Positions 36,209-45,743 of a stretch of 64,000 nucleotides of DNA are shown here, in pieces. A program made the translations under genes and the position numbers. The DNA lies in assembly GCF_010820665.1 (NCBI RefSeq), contig NZ_JAAIKC010000010.1, positions 124,001 to 188,000 of the forward strand, written 5' to 3'. Numbering within the stretch: the first letter of the stretch is position 1; each line of letters begins with the position of its first letter. The notes under the pieces are model-generated. The model did no database searches and was not told where the DNA came from. It saw only the letters and a list, made by a program, of their open reading frames with translations. This stretch comes from Paenibacillus sp. SYP-B3998. Its GTDB lineage: Bacteria; Bacillota; Bacilli; Paenibacillales; NBRC-103111.

Positions 36209-37001
36209 TTAGCACCATCGTTTTTTCAAGCGGACTAAACCTAATATCTTCTTAGCAAGTAATTCTTTCAATAAATCATCTCCTGGTTGATGATAAGCTG
36301 CCGCTCGCACATCCCGATAAAGTCTTTCTAACAATTGCCCTTGATTTAAAGCATTCATGCCTTCAATTTGCATAGCCTGCCACACCACTTGATTCGCTTC
36401 ATGCGTGACAAAATATTTGATTATTAAAGATTTTTGGAATAAATCATCCGTGAAGCGGTCGTTCGCTCATTCTTGGTCTGCTTGTCTGGCAAAAGTAAGT
36501 AGTTGGCTCCATGCCGTTTCTACATGAATTTTCAATTCGCCCAACGCATATTGAGGTCCGGGCATAAAGGCCATTGAGGTTTGAGAGTATACATCTTTTT
36601 TGCTTTTCATACTTTCAAGCACATAGTCAAATGATGCTTTGGCTATGCCTTGATAAACAGAGGAGATCGCCAATCTTGACCAATACGATAGCTCATTCGT
36701 ATCTTCTATCGCGCAACCTTCTCTGGCAATTAATCAGCTGCTTGAGACAAACACATTGTCCAAACGCACATGATGGCTCATTGTTCCCTTCATTGCTGAT
36801 GACTTCCAAGCTTCTTCTATAACAACCCCCGGATCATTCCTTGTTACCATTAATCCGATAACCACCATCCACTTTATCAATACGAATTTTGACCATATCT
36901 AGCGAAGGCCTTGGTTGTATAACTGCAAAGCGCTTAACCGTTCTGTGTAATTAATCTGCTTTATTTCATCATTCACTTGTATTTCATTTTCCAGGATCAT
37001 G
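36209..37001 (-). pseudogene. Degraded acyl-CoA dehydrogenase gene
   Basis: Minus-strand fragments in different frames line up as one acyl-CoA dehydrogenase. In order they are: a 33-codon start with ribosome site at 37001; IRIDKVDGGYRINGNKE followed by a stop; GVVIEEAWKSSAMKGTMSHH and VRLDNVFVSS followed by a stop; AISSVYQGIAKASFDYVLES; and a C-terminal part with FVTHEANQVVWQAMQIEGMN and LLERLYRDVRAAAYHQPGDD. Several stops and a large missing N-terminal portion show the gene is dead. The middle strand-loop and C-terminal helices are diagnostic for the family. Confidence 0.85.
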
Positions 37002-37439
37002 AACTTTCCCTCTCTTTCATTTAAAAATTCTCTCCTGCTCGTGGTATAAGTACTATAAGATTAGAATAAAGGTAACATGGTAAAAATATCCTTACAATAG
37101 TTCATGTAATTTTAGATAAATTCTGTAAAAATCGTTGGTAAAATCGACCTATTTGCACCGTTATTTTCATAAATTTCAGTACCTATGAAGTGATTTTATC
37201 CTGTCTCGAAGTTATGCGAATAGTTTACCTATGAACAAAAAAAAGACTGGAATTTTCATTCCAGTCTTCTTCCTTATACAATCGAATTACGTTTTCTAAC
37301 CTTCTAACGCCTTTTAAGATCATACATAGCTCCAATAATGCAAATCACAATTACAGTGTTAAAAACCCTTTAAAAAGCTTTTTAAGCTATTTACACGCAA
37401 TCCATAGCTCCACCTCAGAAAGTTGATCCGATCCCTATC
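37002..37439. other. Intergenic region with one terminator
   Basis: About 440 bp without a gene between the dead acyl-CoA dehydrogenase and the DUF309 gene. Apart from the hairpin at 37236-37268 it is AT-rich and shows nothing I recognise. Confidence 0.5.
37236..37268 (-). terminator. Intrinsic terminator
   Basis: Stem AAGACTGGAA / TTCCAGTCTT with a 6-nt loop and eight T residues on the minus strand. It lies about 170 bp past the DUF309 stop and ends the pyrD-side operon. Confidence 0.85.
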
Positions 37440-37868
37440 CTAAGCCTCTGTTTCTTCCTCATCTAATACAGGCGGATTTCTCTTCACTTCCTCTAGCTTC
37501 TCTGCAAGCAGCTCATCAAGCAATACAATATTCAAATCATAAGGATCAAAAGGTTCATCTTCGATGAGGATAAGCTTTCCTAGATAGTTCCTGCTGTCTA
37601 GCCTCAGCTTCCCCAAATCAATCCCTAACACTTCATCTGGATATCTTTCTAGCTTATCTAAGCCTGCACTAAAAAGCTTAATGGAACCGCTTACGTTTCC
37701 ATTCGCATGATGATAAAGGCCCACTGCAACCTGCAGCAAACCTTGATATAGCGGACTTCGGCCCTCTTCAAGCCAAAGCTCCTCCATCACTTCATGGCAC
37801 TCAAAATAATCCCTTGCTACATTAAAATAATACAAATATGCCACATACAATCGATCATAAGCACTCAT
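37440..37868 (-). CDS. DUF309 family protein
   Basis: A 142-residue helical protein with the DUF309 signature YYFNVARDYFECHEVMEELW near residues 14-33 and a conserved GLLQVAVGLYHHANGN. Its function is unknown. The start at 37868 lies 4 bp after the alarmone synthetase stop, implying translational coupling; AAGGAGAT is 15 bases away, rather far. The frame extends upstream to 37934 inside the neighbour. Confidence 0.88.
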   Translation of the reverse strand: MSAYDRLYVAYLYYFNVARDYFECHEVMEELWLEEGRSPLYQGLLQVAVGLYHHANGNVSGSIKLFSAGLDKLERYPDEVLGIDLGKLRLDSRNYLGKLILIEDEPFDPYDLNIVLLDELLAEKLEEVKRNPPVLDEEETEA

Positions 37869-37872
37869 AGGA

Positions 37873-38676
37873 TCACGTTTGATCTCCTTTTTTGGCTCTA
37901 GAGATAGCTGCTTCAATCTGTGTTGACAGCTCACTCATCCCCCAAACATCTTCCGTTTCCCAAACCTCATTAAACCTTAATTGAAACTGAGCTGCTTCCC
38001 TTACACGATGGTAAAAATAGAGTTCTTGAATGTTGTTAAGCACAATATTCACCAAATTAGAATTATCTTCAAATAACTTCTGAGACTCGACGATCTCACC
38101 GCGAATACTCGACATTTCCTGATCTAACAAGTAAGCAGCCTCTGCTGCTTTACTTAGACGTGCCCTCACTTCAGAGGGAAGCTGTTCTTTATATTTATAA
38201 TTCAAAGAATGCTCGATTGTTGCCCAGAAATTCATAGCAAGCGTCCGAATTTGAACTTCAGCCAAGATTCGTTTCATACCTAAAGCAGTTTGTACGGGAT
38301 ATTCAATAATAATATGAAAGCTGCGATAGCCGCTTGGTTTTTTATTCGCAACATAATCTTTTTCGTAAACTACGCTCATATCTTGTCTTGATCTTATCAA
38401 ATCTGCAAGACGTTCAATGTCTTCTACGAACTGACACATGATTCGAATTCCTGCAATATCTTCAATACCGGATTCCAATTGATCCATAGGTACATTTAAT
38501 CGTTTAGCTTTCTCCAAAACACTTGAAATTTTTTTAACACGTCCGGTGACGAACTCAATAGGCGAATATTCTTCCCTACTTTTAAGCTCTCCACGAAGCG
38601 TTTTGAACTTTACTTTTAATTCCTCCACTGATTGCTCATAGGGCAGAAGGAATTTTTTCCAGTCCCGTCCATCCAT
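37873..38676 (-). CDS. Small alarmone synthetase, RelQ/YjbM (SasB) type
   Basis: A 267-residue single-domain (p)ppGpp synthetase lacking the HD hydrolase and regulatory domains of RelA. The RelA/SpoT synthetase core is clear: GRVKKISSVLEKAKR, the metal and GTP-binding IEDIAGIRIMCQFVEDI, YVANKKPSGYRSFHIIIEYP and LAEVQIRTLAMNFWATIEHS. It transfers pyrophosphate from ATP to GDP or GTP in the stringent response. The ATG at 38676 has GGAGG eight bases upstream; a GTG at 38706 overlaps the pyrD stop. It is downstream of pyrD in one operon. Confidence 0.93.
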   Translation of the reverse strand: MDGRDWKKFLLPYEQSVEELKVKFKTLRGELKSREEYSPIEFVTGRVKKISSVLEKAKRLNVPMDQLESGIEDIAGIRIMCQFVEDIERLADLIRSRQDMSVVYEKDYVANKKPSGYRSFHIIIEYPVQTALGMKRILAEVQIRTLAMNFWATIEHSLNYKYKEQLPSEVRARLSKAAEAAYLLDQEMSSIRGEIVESQKLFEDNSNLVNIVLNNIQELYFYHRVREAAQFQLRFNEVWETEDVWGMSELSTQIEAAISRAKKGDQT

Positions 38677-38702
38677 CTTCTTGTCCTCCATTCCAAATGA
38701 AG

Positions 38703-39800
38703 TCACTTCTGAGCTGTTCCGATTGCCTGGGAAATATGAGTGAACCCATCTCTCTTCAATAAAGCCTGAAGACCTTCGTTTAAACGGCTTAAAAGTCCAG
38801 GACCTTCATAAATTAATGCCGTATACACTTCGATGAGACTAGCGCCTGCACGTATTTTGTCATAAGCATCCTCCGCAGTAAAAATACCCCCAGATCCGAT
38901 GATCGGAAGCTTACCTTCCGTGAGCTGGTAAACACGACTAATGACCTCAGTCGTTCTTTGCGTTAGTGGCTTTCCACTCAGCCCACCAGCCTGACTTTTG
39001 TTTGGATGCTGCAATCCTTCTCTACTTAGCGTTGTATTCGTGGCGATTATTCCCGATACTCCACTATCTTTGATCGTGCCCACTGTCAATTCGAGTTCTT
39101 CATCCGTTAGATCAGGCGCTATTTTAACCAAAACAGGTTTTCCAGAATGACGATGTTTTTCCTGCTGAATTTGCATCTCATCTGTAACCGCATCTAGCAA
39201 TCTACATAAATCATTCCCATGCTGTAAGTTACGCAGATCTGGTGTATTTGGTGAGCTAATATTCACAACAAAGAAATCTCCATATGTATATAACGCTCGA
39301 ATACAAGCTCGATAATCTTCCTCAGCTTCTTCATTCGGAGTACCTTTATTTTTACCAATATTTATTGCAACAGGAATATCCCGTTTTCCAGTCTTCTGAA
39401 GGTTACGTGCCATTTCCTCTACGCCAACGTTATTGAAGCCCATACGATTAATCAGCGCTTGATCAATCGGCAATCGGAATAGCCGCGGCTGTTCGTTTCC
39501 AGGCTGAGGCTTTGGCGTAATCGTGCCCACTTCCATAAATCCAAAGCCAAGCTGCGAAAATCCTTTGACAGCTTTCGCATTTTTGTCTAATCCTGCGGCA
39601 AGTCCAATCGGATTGGCGAATTCAATTCCCCATAGCTGTTGTACCATAAATGGAGAATATGTCGTTCCATACATCGCTTTCAGCAGTTGTTTACCTCCAG
39701 GAAAAGCACCTACTGCACTCAGTCCATCGATAGTCAAATGATGTGCCTTTTCCGGATCCATTCGGAACAAAACCGGTTTACCTAACTTCTCATATAGCAT
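38703..39800 (-). CDS. pyrD: Dihydroorotate dehydrogenase (quinone), class 2
   Basis: A 365-residue membrane-associated flavoenzyme that oxidises dihydroorotate to orotate and passes electrons to quinone. The class 2 features are the N-terminal helical extension and the LFRLPIDQALINRMGFNN motif. The catalytic Ser is in VVNISSPNTPDLRNLQ, and GGLSGKPL and PIIGSGGIFTAEDAYDKI bind FMN. The ATG at 39800 has GGAG nine bases upstream. Most Firmicutes use the class 1B enzyme within pyr operons; a separate class 2 copy next to relQ is notable. Confidence 0.95.
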   Translation of the reverse strand: MLYEKLGKPVLFRMDPEKAHHLTIDGLSAVGAFPGGKQLLKAMYGTTYSPFMVQQLWGIEFANPIGLAAGLDKNAKAVKGFSQLGFGFMEVGTITPKPQPGNEQPRLFRLPIDQALINRMGFNNVGVEEMARNLQKTGKRDIPVAINIGKNKGTPNEEAEEDYRACIRALYTYGDFFVVNISSPNTPDLRNLQHGNDLCRLLDAVTDEMQIQQEKHRHSGKPVLVKIAPDLTDEELELTVGTIKDSGVSGIIATNTTLSREGLQHPNKSQAGGLSGKPLTQRTTEVISRVYQLTEGKLPIIGSGGIFTAEDAYDKIRAGASLIEVYTALIYEGPGLLSRLNEGLQALLKRDGFTHISQAIGTAQK

Positions 39801-39898
39801 GTCCATGCACTCCGTTCTAAAATGACTCTAACAGTCAGTTTATCTGACAATGTCTAAATATGCAATCGCCTAAAAGACTAAAAAAATTTATAAACGTG

Positions 39899-39929
39899 AA
39901 AAATCCCTGCATCCAAAAGGTGCAAGGGA
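39899..39929 (-). terminator. Intrinsic terminator
   Basis: Minus-strand TCCCTTGCACC-TTTT-GGATGCAGGGA hairpin followed by TTTTT, just after the antiterminator gene. Confidence 0.85.
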
Positions 39930-39953
39930 ATCAAGAAAGGACATATAGAGAAG

Positions 39954-40787
39954 TTACGCTTCTGTTCGTTGAAGCATCCTCTCCAGGTGCATGGTTAGAT
40001 AACCTGTTTCATCATCTGGCACTTCCATTTGAAGAGAGTCGCTCAGCATCAATGACAATACTTTTGCTTTTACGTACGTATCTCCATACTCCTCTTTTAT
40101 TTTATCCAGTAGCGAGTTCTGCAGTGTCTTCTTTTGTTTAATTCGTTCAATAAGGCCCTTCAAATGACTAATAAAGCGCAATGTCGAGAAGGAGTCATCG
40201 AAATTAAAGCCCAACTCTTTCGCAGATTCAATCGTTTGGGACACTACCCTCACTATGGCCAAGGAGTCGGAAGCCTGCTCCTTCTTTCTTGCTCCGTTGA
40301 AATGCATCGCAAGGAATGCGACCTCGTCTTCCGGAAGTTTAACATCAAGATGGTCATTCAAGAAATCAACTGATTTTTTGGCCACCTTGTATTCCTCTGG
40401 ATACATATATTGAATTTCATAAGCAAAAGGATTTGTAATAAAAATCCCTCGCTTCTGCCGTTCTACTGCAAAGTTAATGTGATCAACAAGAGAAGCATGA
40501 ATCGTTTCGGAGAAAGCACCTTCGAGCATCCCTTGTGCATAGGCGATGACTTCCTCTGTAAAACCAATAATTTTAACATCAACAGCATTAAGAATTTGTT
40601 CATAATTTTTGAGTACTTCGGACGTATGCAGCAGAAATTCTTGTGAAATCTCACCTTCTGCAATAACCATCCCAGCTGTCTTCTTAAACCCAATCCCCTT
40701 TCCGAAGGCGATCGAATTTTTCCCTGTTGATAAATGCACCATCACGACATTATGTGAAAGTACATGAATGATAGTCCGTTCAATCAT
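39954..40787 (-). CDS. BglG/LicT-family transcription antiterminator
   Basis: A 277-residue RNA-binding antiterminator. An N-terminal CAT RNA-binding domain (about 1-56, with NSIAFGKGIGFKK) is followed by two PTS regulation domains. Each PRD has two phosphorylatable histidines: SLVDHINFAV and FLAMHFNG in PRD1, FISHLKGLI and YLTMHLERM in PRD2. These proteins bind an RAT hairpin that overlaps a terminator when PTS flux allows. The ATG overlaps the PTS stop by 8 nt and has GGAGG upstream. No RAT sequence was recognised upstream of the PTS gene, so the target is unclear. Confidence 0.94.
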   Translation of the reverse strand: MIERTIIHVLSHNVVMVHLSTGKNSIAFGKGIGFKKTAGMVIAEGEISQEFLLHTSEVLKNYEQILNAVDVKIIGFTEEVIAYAQGMLEGAFSETIHASLVDHINFAVERQKRGIFITNPFAYEIQYMYPEEYKVAKKSVDFLNDHLDVKLPEDEVAFLAMHFNGARKKEQASDSLAIVRVVSQTIESAKELGFNFDDSFSTLRFISHLKGLIERIKQKKTLQNSLLDKIKEEYGDTYVKAKVLSLMLSDSLQMEVPDDETGYLTMHLERMLQRTEA

Positions 40788-42255
40788 AAGACACCTCCGA
40801 TTTCTTAGGTTTGTCCTGATCTGACTCTTTGCGGTCAAGTAGCATGGGCTTAATACTTTCGCGAATTTGCTCTGACTCGGTTCCAAACACAACATGAACG
40901 TTGCCTTTTCCAAGCCTAATCACGCCGATTGCACCTAATTGCTTAAGTTCAGCATCGTGAATTAAGCTCTCTTCATTTACTAGTAATCTGAGACGTGTAA
41001 TACAAGCATCAATTGTTATGATATTCTCAGGTCCACCAATATGTTTGAGAATGCTTTTGGGGCGATTCCCCTTATTTTCTAAAGGATTTACTATTTCCTG
41101 CGTTTCTGGTTCCACCGCTTCATCACGACCAAGAAGTTTCGAAGGAAATAAATGTAGGTAGGCTCGGAATGTAAAATAATAAATGAAAAAGTAACCTATG
41201 CCAATAAGTATGATCCAATAAGGCTTTGTCGATAAATTCCAATTCAATAACATATCAATAAAACCAGCAGAAAAGCCAAAACCCATTTTTACATCCAACA
41301 TATGCATAATCATCATGGAAAGACCAGTCAAACATGCATGTATGAAATACAATCCTGGTGCAACGAACATAAAGGCAAATTCTATAGGTTCAGTAATACC
41401 AGTAAGAAAGCTTGTCAATCCAGCGCTTAGCATAACCGAAATGAAAATCTGTCGATTTGTGGACGTAGACGCTTTGATCATCGCTAATGCTGCAGCAGGT
41501 AACCCGAACATAATAACCGGGTAATATCCGGTCATAAACATTCCCGCCGTTGGATCTCCAGCGAAATATCGAGCAATATCGCCATGGACTATTTTCCCTA
41601 TTGGAGTGACATAATCCCCAATCTGAAACCAAGCAATATTATTAATAATATGATGAAGACCTGTTGGAATAAGTAACCTATTCATGAATCCATAGATAAA
41701 TACTCCGACATCCCCATTGTCGACAATCCATAGTCCAACAGTACTAATCCACTTCTGTACAGGAGGCCATAGGAACCCCATCAAAACACCTAGAATTACC
41801 ATTGTAAGAGCTGTAATTAAAGGAACGAAGCGCTTACCTCCAAAAAAACCTAGTGCTCTGGGCAACTGTATGTGTTGAAACCTGTCGAAAAAAAAAGCCG
41901 AGAGCATGCCTACAAGCATCCCTCCAAGTACACCCATATCAAGCTTATCCGCTGATTCTGTTCCTACTTGAAAATGCTTCAAAACATTATCGAATACTAA
42001 ATAACCAACTGTCGCGGCAAGTGCTGCTATCCCATCCCCCGATGTGAGTCCTATAGCAATTCCTACAGCGAAAATCATCGGCAAATTATCGAAGATAGCG
42101 CTGCCACCCGACTCGAAAATTTGTGCTAAATGGATGAATAAAGGTTCCTCAAATTTCATTTTTCCAATGCGCAGGAGAATTGACGCTGCCGGTAGAACTG
42201 CAATTGGAATCATTAATGATCGTCCAACTTTTTGTAACATATACATCAATCTCAT
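40780..42255 (-). CDS. PTS EIICB, glucose/N-acetylglucosamine/glucosamine family
   Basis: A 491-residue sugar phosphotransferase permease. The EIIC part (about 1-370) begins with GRSLMIPIAVLPAASILLRI and has about ten membrane segments. A linker leads to an EIIB domain (about 415-480) with the phosphocysteine in IDACITRLR. No EIIA domain is present, so a separate EIIA must supply phosphate. The N terminus resembles glucosamine/GlcNAc transporters (GamP/NagE); the sugar is not certain. The ATG at 42255 has AAGGTG seven bases upstream. It is coupled to the antiterminator. Confidence 0.93.
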   Translation of the reverse strand: MRLMYMLQKVGRSLMIPIAVLPAASILLRIGKMKFEEPLFIHLAQIFESGGSAIFDNLPMIFAVGIAIGLTSGDGIAALAATVGYLVFDNVLKHFQVGTESADKLDMGVLGGMLVGMLSAFFFDRFQHIQLPRALGFFGGKRFVPLITALTMVILGVLMGFLWPPVQKWISTVGLWIVDNGDVGVFIYGFMNRLLIPTGLHHIINNIAWFQIGDYVTPIGKIVHGDIARYFAGDPTAGMFMTGYYPVIMFGLPAAALAMIKASTSTNRQIFISVMLSAGLTSFLTGITEPIEFAFMFVAPGLYFIHACLTGLSMMIMHMLDVKMGFGFSAGFIDMLLNWNLSTKPYWIILIGIGYFFIYYFTFRAYLHLFPSKLLGRDEAVEPETQEIVNPLENKGNRPKSILKHIGGPENIITIDACITRLRLLVNEESLIHDAELKQLGAIGVIRLGKGNVHVVFGTESEQIRESIKPMLLDRKESDQDKPKKSEVSYD

Positions 42256-42328
42256 ATTCATTCACCTTAAGCTTACAAGTTTGGCCGAATCTTGCTTGCT
42301 CCTACATAACATCAATTATAGTAGAAAG

Positions 42329-42372
42329 AACACCTTCCTGGAAGGATAAAATCCTCTAGGAAAAGGTGTTTT
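42329..42372 (-). terminator. Terminator between ABC permease and PTS genes
   Basis: Long imperfect hairpin with AACACCTT / AAGGTGTT outer stem and an inner GGAT / ATCC stem. The T tail on the minus strand is weak (CTTTCT). A TATAAT on the minus strand follows closely and may start the PTS operon. Confidence 0.6.
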
Positions 42373-42393
42373 TTCTCGAAAAATATGGAATTT

Positions 42394-43233
42394 TTATTTC
42401 ACAGCTCCAGCCGTAATTCCGCCTGCAATCTGGCGTTGGAAAATCATATACACGATTAAAGTTGGAAGTGTTGTAATGAGCAGTCCCGCGAATAGAGGAC
42501 CCCACTCTACGCGATATTGCATCTCAGCTTGCATAACTGCAAGACCAATAGGCAATGTATACTTAGTCGGATCATTTGTCAAGACAACCCCAAGGAAATA
42601 CTCATTCCAGTTATTTAACATGTTCGTAATCATAACTGTAATTAGACCAGGCTGTGACAATGGCAGCATCACTTTAAAGAAAGTACCATAGTGCGATGTT
42701 CCGTCAATAATTGCAGCCTCTTCAATTTCCTTAGGTAAGGTTTTATAGAAACCTACAAGCAAGAAAATACCAAACGGAAGATTTAAGGCTGCGTACACCA
42801 GAATCAATCCAAGCCACGTGTTAACCAGTTGTAGATCATTTAGCAAGAAGAACAGCGGAATCAAAGCAAGCGCGAAAGGAATTGTTAACGCTGCAATGTA
42901 TATCGTTAAAAGGATTTTATTACCCTTAAACGAATATCTTGCCAAAACGTAAGCCGTTGTCGATGAAAGAATCAAGGCAAGAAGAGTACTTCCTGCAGTG
43001 ACTACAATTGAGTTTACAAAGTAGGTACTAAAATTATATTTATTCCATACATATGAAAAGTTTGACCACAGCAGTGGAAATTTTGGCAAAGCCCATGGCA
43101 TATTGAAGAAAAACTGTTCATTATTTTTCAACGAATCTAACAGCGTCCATATCAATGGATAAAGTACAGCAACACTCCATAGTAGAAGAATTAACCATAC
43201 GATTAACTTGGCAAACGGATTTTTCACTTCCAT
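42394..43233 (-). CDS. Carbohydrate ABC transporter permease (MalG type)
   Basis: A 279-residue inner-membrane subunit with six TM helices. The EAA loop that docks the ATPase is IEEAAIIDGTSHYGTFFKVM followed by LPLSQPG. It belongs to the CUT1 family for di- and oligosaccharides. It is the last gene of the solute-binding protein-permease-permease operon, which lacks its own ATPase; a shared MsmX-like ATPase elsewhere is usual. Start has GGAGGGAG upstream. Confidence 0.95.
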   Translation of the reverse strand: MEVKNPFAKLIVWLILLLWSVAVLYPLIWTLLDSLKNNEQFFFNMPWALPKFPLLWSNFSYVWNKYNFSTYFVNSIVVTAGSTLLALILSSTTAYVLARYSFKGNKILLTIYIAALTIPFALALIPLFFLLNDLQLVNTWLGLILVYAALNLPFGIFLLVGFYKTLPKEIEEAAIIDGTSHYGTFFKVMLPLSQPGLITVMITNMLNNWNEYFLGVVLTNDPTKYTLPIGLAVMQAEMQYRVEWGPLFAGLLITTLPTLIVYMIFQRQIAGGITAGAVK

Positions 43234-43276
43234 TATTACGGGCTCCCTCCTTCAGTATCCTAATTCTAAGATGGCA

Positions 43277-44182
43277 CTAGCTCATTTCAATCGTTTCATG
43301 GCGTAAAAGCCTTTGTAAAATGAGAGTTGTAATTAGAGATAACACTAAAATCAACACTCCAATGGCCGCTCCATAACCGAAATGATATTGCTGAAAAGCC
43401 ATCCGATACAGATAAGATCCCATAACCTGGGTCGTATTATCGGGCTGTCCGCCATTGGTCATCAATTGAACAATGACAAACGAACCATTCAGTGTAGTGA
43501 TAACAATGTTGACAATGGAAACTTGTATCTGCTCCCAAATGAGCGGCATCGTGATATGTCTGAACTGCGACCACTGACCCGCTCCGTCTATATTAGCCGC
43601 TTCATAGTATGATGCGGGAATATTCACGATTGCGGCAATCATTAGAATCATGTAGAATCCGATACCTGCCCAGATCGTAGGAGGCAACAGCATCCAGATC
43701 GTGTGTTCTGTAAAACCTAACCAAGTGATATCAACCTTTTTATCCGTGAATAAGGATAGGAAAGCGTTAAGAAAACCAATTTGAGGGTTATAAATGAAAT
43801 TCCATAGAACACCGATAACAACTACTGAAATTACATTCGGGATGAAAAAGATAGCTCTGAAAAAACCGGAACTTTTTAAATTGAACCGTGTCAAGGCTAC
43901 TGCGAAAAAAGTCGCCAAGATCATAATACCGATTACTTTGCCAGCTACTAGAAAATAGTCATTTCCAATGGCTCTCCAGATAATTGGATCTTTGAACATC
44001 TCCACAAAATTATCGAATCCGATAAACGTACTGTTCTCTGACATTCCCGACCAATCGTACAAAGATTTTTGTAACGCCTGAAACGCCGGGTACATCGTAA
44101 ATACGCAGAAGAACAGAAATGTCGGAATGATGAATGAAGCAATAAACAGATTCCGTTTCCACATTTTTGTACTGGTCTTCAT
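43277..44182 (-). CDS. Carbohydrate ABC transporter permease (MalF type)
   Basis: A 301-residue six-TM permease. TM1 is near FIIPTFLFFCVFTMYPAFQA and the EAA loop is YYEAANIDGAGQWSQFRHIT followed by MPLI. It pairs with the MalG-type subunit 43 bp downstream. RBS TGAGGAAAG precedes the ATG at 44182. Confidence 0.95.
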   Translation of the reverse strand: MKTSTKMWKRNLFIASFIIPTFLFFCVFTMYPAFQALQKSLYDWSGMSENSTFIGFDNFVEMFKDPIIWRAIGNDYFLVAGKVIGIMILATFFAVALTRFNLKSSGFFRAIFFIPNVISVVVIGVLWNFIYNPQIGFLNAFLSLFTDKKVDITWLGFTEHTIWMLLPPTIWAGIGFYMILMIAAIVNIPASYYEAANIDGAGQWSQFRHITMPLIWEQIQVSIVNIVITTLNGSFVIVQLMTNGGQPDNTTQVMGSYLYRMAFQQYHFGYGAAIGVLILVLSLITTLILQRLLRHETIEMS

Positions 44183-44268
44183 TCTTTCCTCACCGTCCTT
44201 TCATTAAAATGGCGGAGAACTCATAAGGCGGTTACCTTACTTGTTCTCCGCACTGTTTCATTCAATTC

Positions 44269-45621
44269 TTATTTCTTTTGTTTTGCTACAACATCAGTTA
44301 CACGTTTTACCCACTCTTCAGGAGTAATCGTTCCGATTGTCAAAGCAAGTGTAGCATCTTGCATTGCTTTATCAACGTCTGCTGTAAAAGAAACTGTTGG
44401 AATAACTACAGTGTCAGGTGAAGCCAAGAATTTCGCTACATCTTTTACAAAATTAGGTGCTTTGGTAGAACTGATGTCACCTTTAACGTTTGATGGAGCA
44501 CCACTAAGCTCAGCCCATGCAGAAGCTTGTGTTTTCGAGAATACGAATTGCATGAATGCTTTAGCAGCGTCTTTGTTTTTCGCTTTTTTAGGAATAGCGA
44601 AAGTAGAAGTGGAAGTATTAGCAACAAATTTTCCACCTTTATCTTGTGTGATAGATGGAATAAAACCGAAATCAAATGCTGCTGGAACGTCTTTAGCCAT
44701 TTCGTTAGGTAACCACAAACCGTTTGGAATGAAAGCATCTTTGTGTTGAAGGAACAAGGATTGAGAATCCGTATGATTGATTTGTACGGATGCTTTGTCA
44801 ATGTAACCTTTATCACGAAGTTGAACGATTTTGTTCAAGCCTTTGATAATTGCTGGGTTTTTCCAAGCTTCCAAGTTGTTTGTAGACATATCTTGCAACA
44901 ATTTGAAATCATTGTTGTTCGCAGATACGATCGATGGGTAAAGTACGCCACCATTGAGGTAGTACGGATATTTACCAGCATGAATTAAAGGATTGATGCC
45001 CGCAGCTTTAATTTTTTCACTTACAGCAAGGAACTCTTCGAAGTCTTTAGGCTCAGCCCAACCTTTTTCCTTGAATAGAGCTTTATCATAGAATGTTCCC
45101 CATGAGCTCAAAACGAAAGGAATGTTGTACATTTTGCCACCAAAATCTTGCGGTTTCTGCGCAAGTAAATCAAGGATTTTCTCGCCATCAACGTTTTTCG
45201 CGTCTTTCAGCCAGTCAGTCAAATCCTCAAGTTGGCCGTCTGTAACTAATTGACGGTCGAACAATTCAGGTCCATCGATGTATACGAAGTCAGGTGGGTT
45301 ACCAGCGATCCAACGGGGTTTCATTTGCTCGTTGATTTTCGGGCCCGCACTTTCTTTAATTTTCAAATCAGGGTTAGCCGCTTGGAAGTCAGCAATAACT
45401 TTTTTCCACCATTTGTCGCCATAACCGCCAACAAAGTATTGGAGTTCAAAATCACCAGATAATTTTTTCGCACCAGCAGTTGGAGCAGCAGATGCAGCAG
45501 TAGTCGGTGAAGCAGATGCAGCTGGTTTTGTTGTTTCAGCCGGTGCAGATTTCCCGCAGCCCGCAGCAACTAAAACCATGGATGCCGCTAAACCCATTGT
45601 AGACCATTTTTTCATATTCAT
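44269..45621 (-). CDS. Sugar-binding lipoprotein of CUT1 ABC transporter
   Basis: A 450-residue extracytoplasmic solute-binding protein (family 1). The lipoprotein signal ends in VLVAAGCGKSAPAE, followed by a low-complexity Ala/Ser/Pro/Thr linker. The mature domain has typical features: FELQYFVGGYGDKWWKKVIA, the GNPPDFVYIDGPELFDRQLV hinge region and WVKRV near the end. It delivers an unknown sugar to the two permeases. Its leader contains a strong terminator hairpin at 45744-45801, so expression may be attenuated. Confidence 0.95.
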   Translation of the reverse strand: MNMKKWSTMGLAASMVLVAAGCGKSAPAETTKPAASASPTTAASAAPTAGAKKLSGDFELQYFVGGYGDKWWKKVIADFQAANPDLKIKESAGPKINEQMKPRWIAGNPPDFVYIDGPELFDRQLVTDGQLEDLTDWLKDAKNVDGEKILDLLAQKPQDFGGKMYNIPFVLSSWGTFYDKALFKEKGWAEPKDFEEFLAVSEKIKAAGINPLIHAGKYPYYLNGGVLYPSIVSANNNDFKLLQDMSTNNLEAWKNPAIIKGLNKIVQLRDKGYIDKASVQINHTDSQSLFLQHKDAFIPNGLWLPNEMAKDVPAAFDFGFIPSITQDKGGKFVANTSTSTFAIPKKAKNKDAAKAFMQFVFSKTQASAWAELSGAPSNVKGDISSTKAPNFVKDVAKFLASPDTVVIPTVSFTADVDKAMQDATLALTIGTITPEEWVKRVTDVVAKQKK

Positions 45622-45743
45622 GTGTTCATCTTCTCCCTTTTTTCAATAAATTCTGGCGTTGCTTTTTTCTAATTGTTCATTCCAAGTGATTTAATTTGTA
45701 ATAGTTTGCGCTACCAACCCCTTTCGAAATTCATACTAAAGAC

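Noticed and set aside
42256-42393. RAT antiterminator site before the PTS gene
   Set aside because: The hairpin there ends the ABC operon and lacks the conserved RAT bulge sequence.
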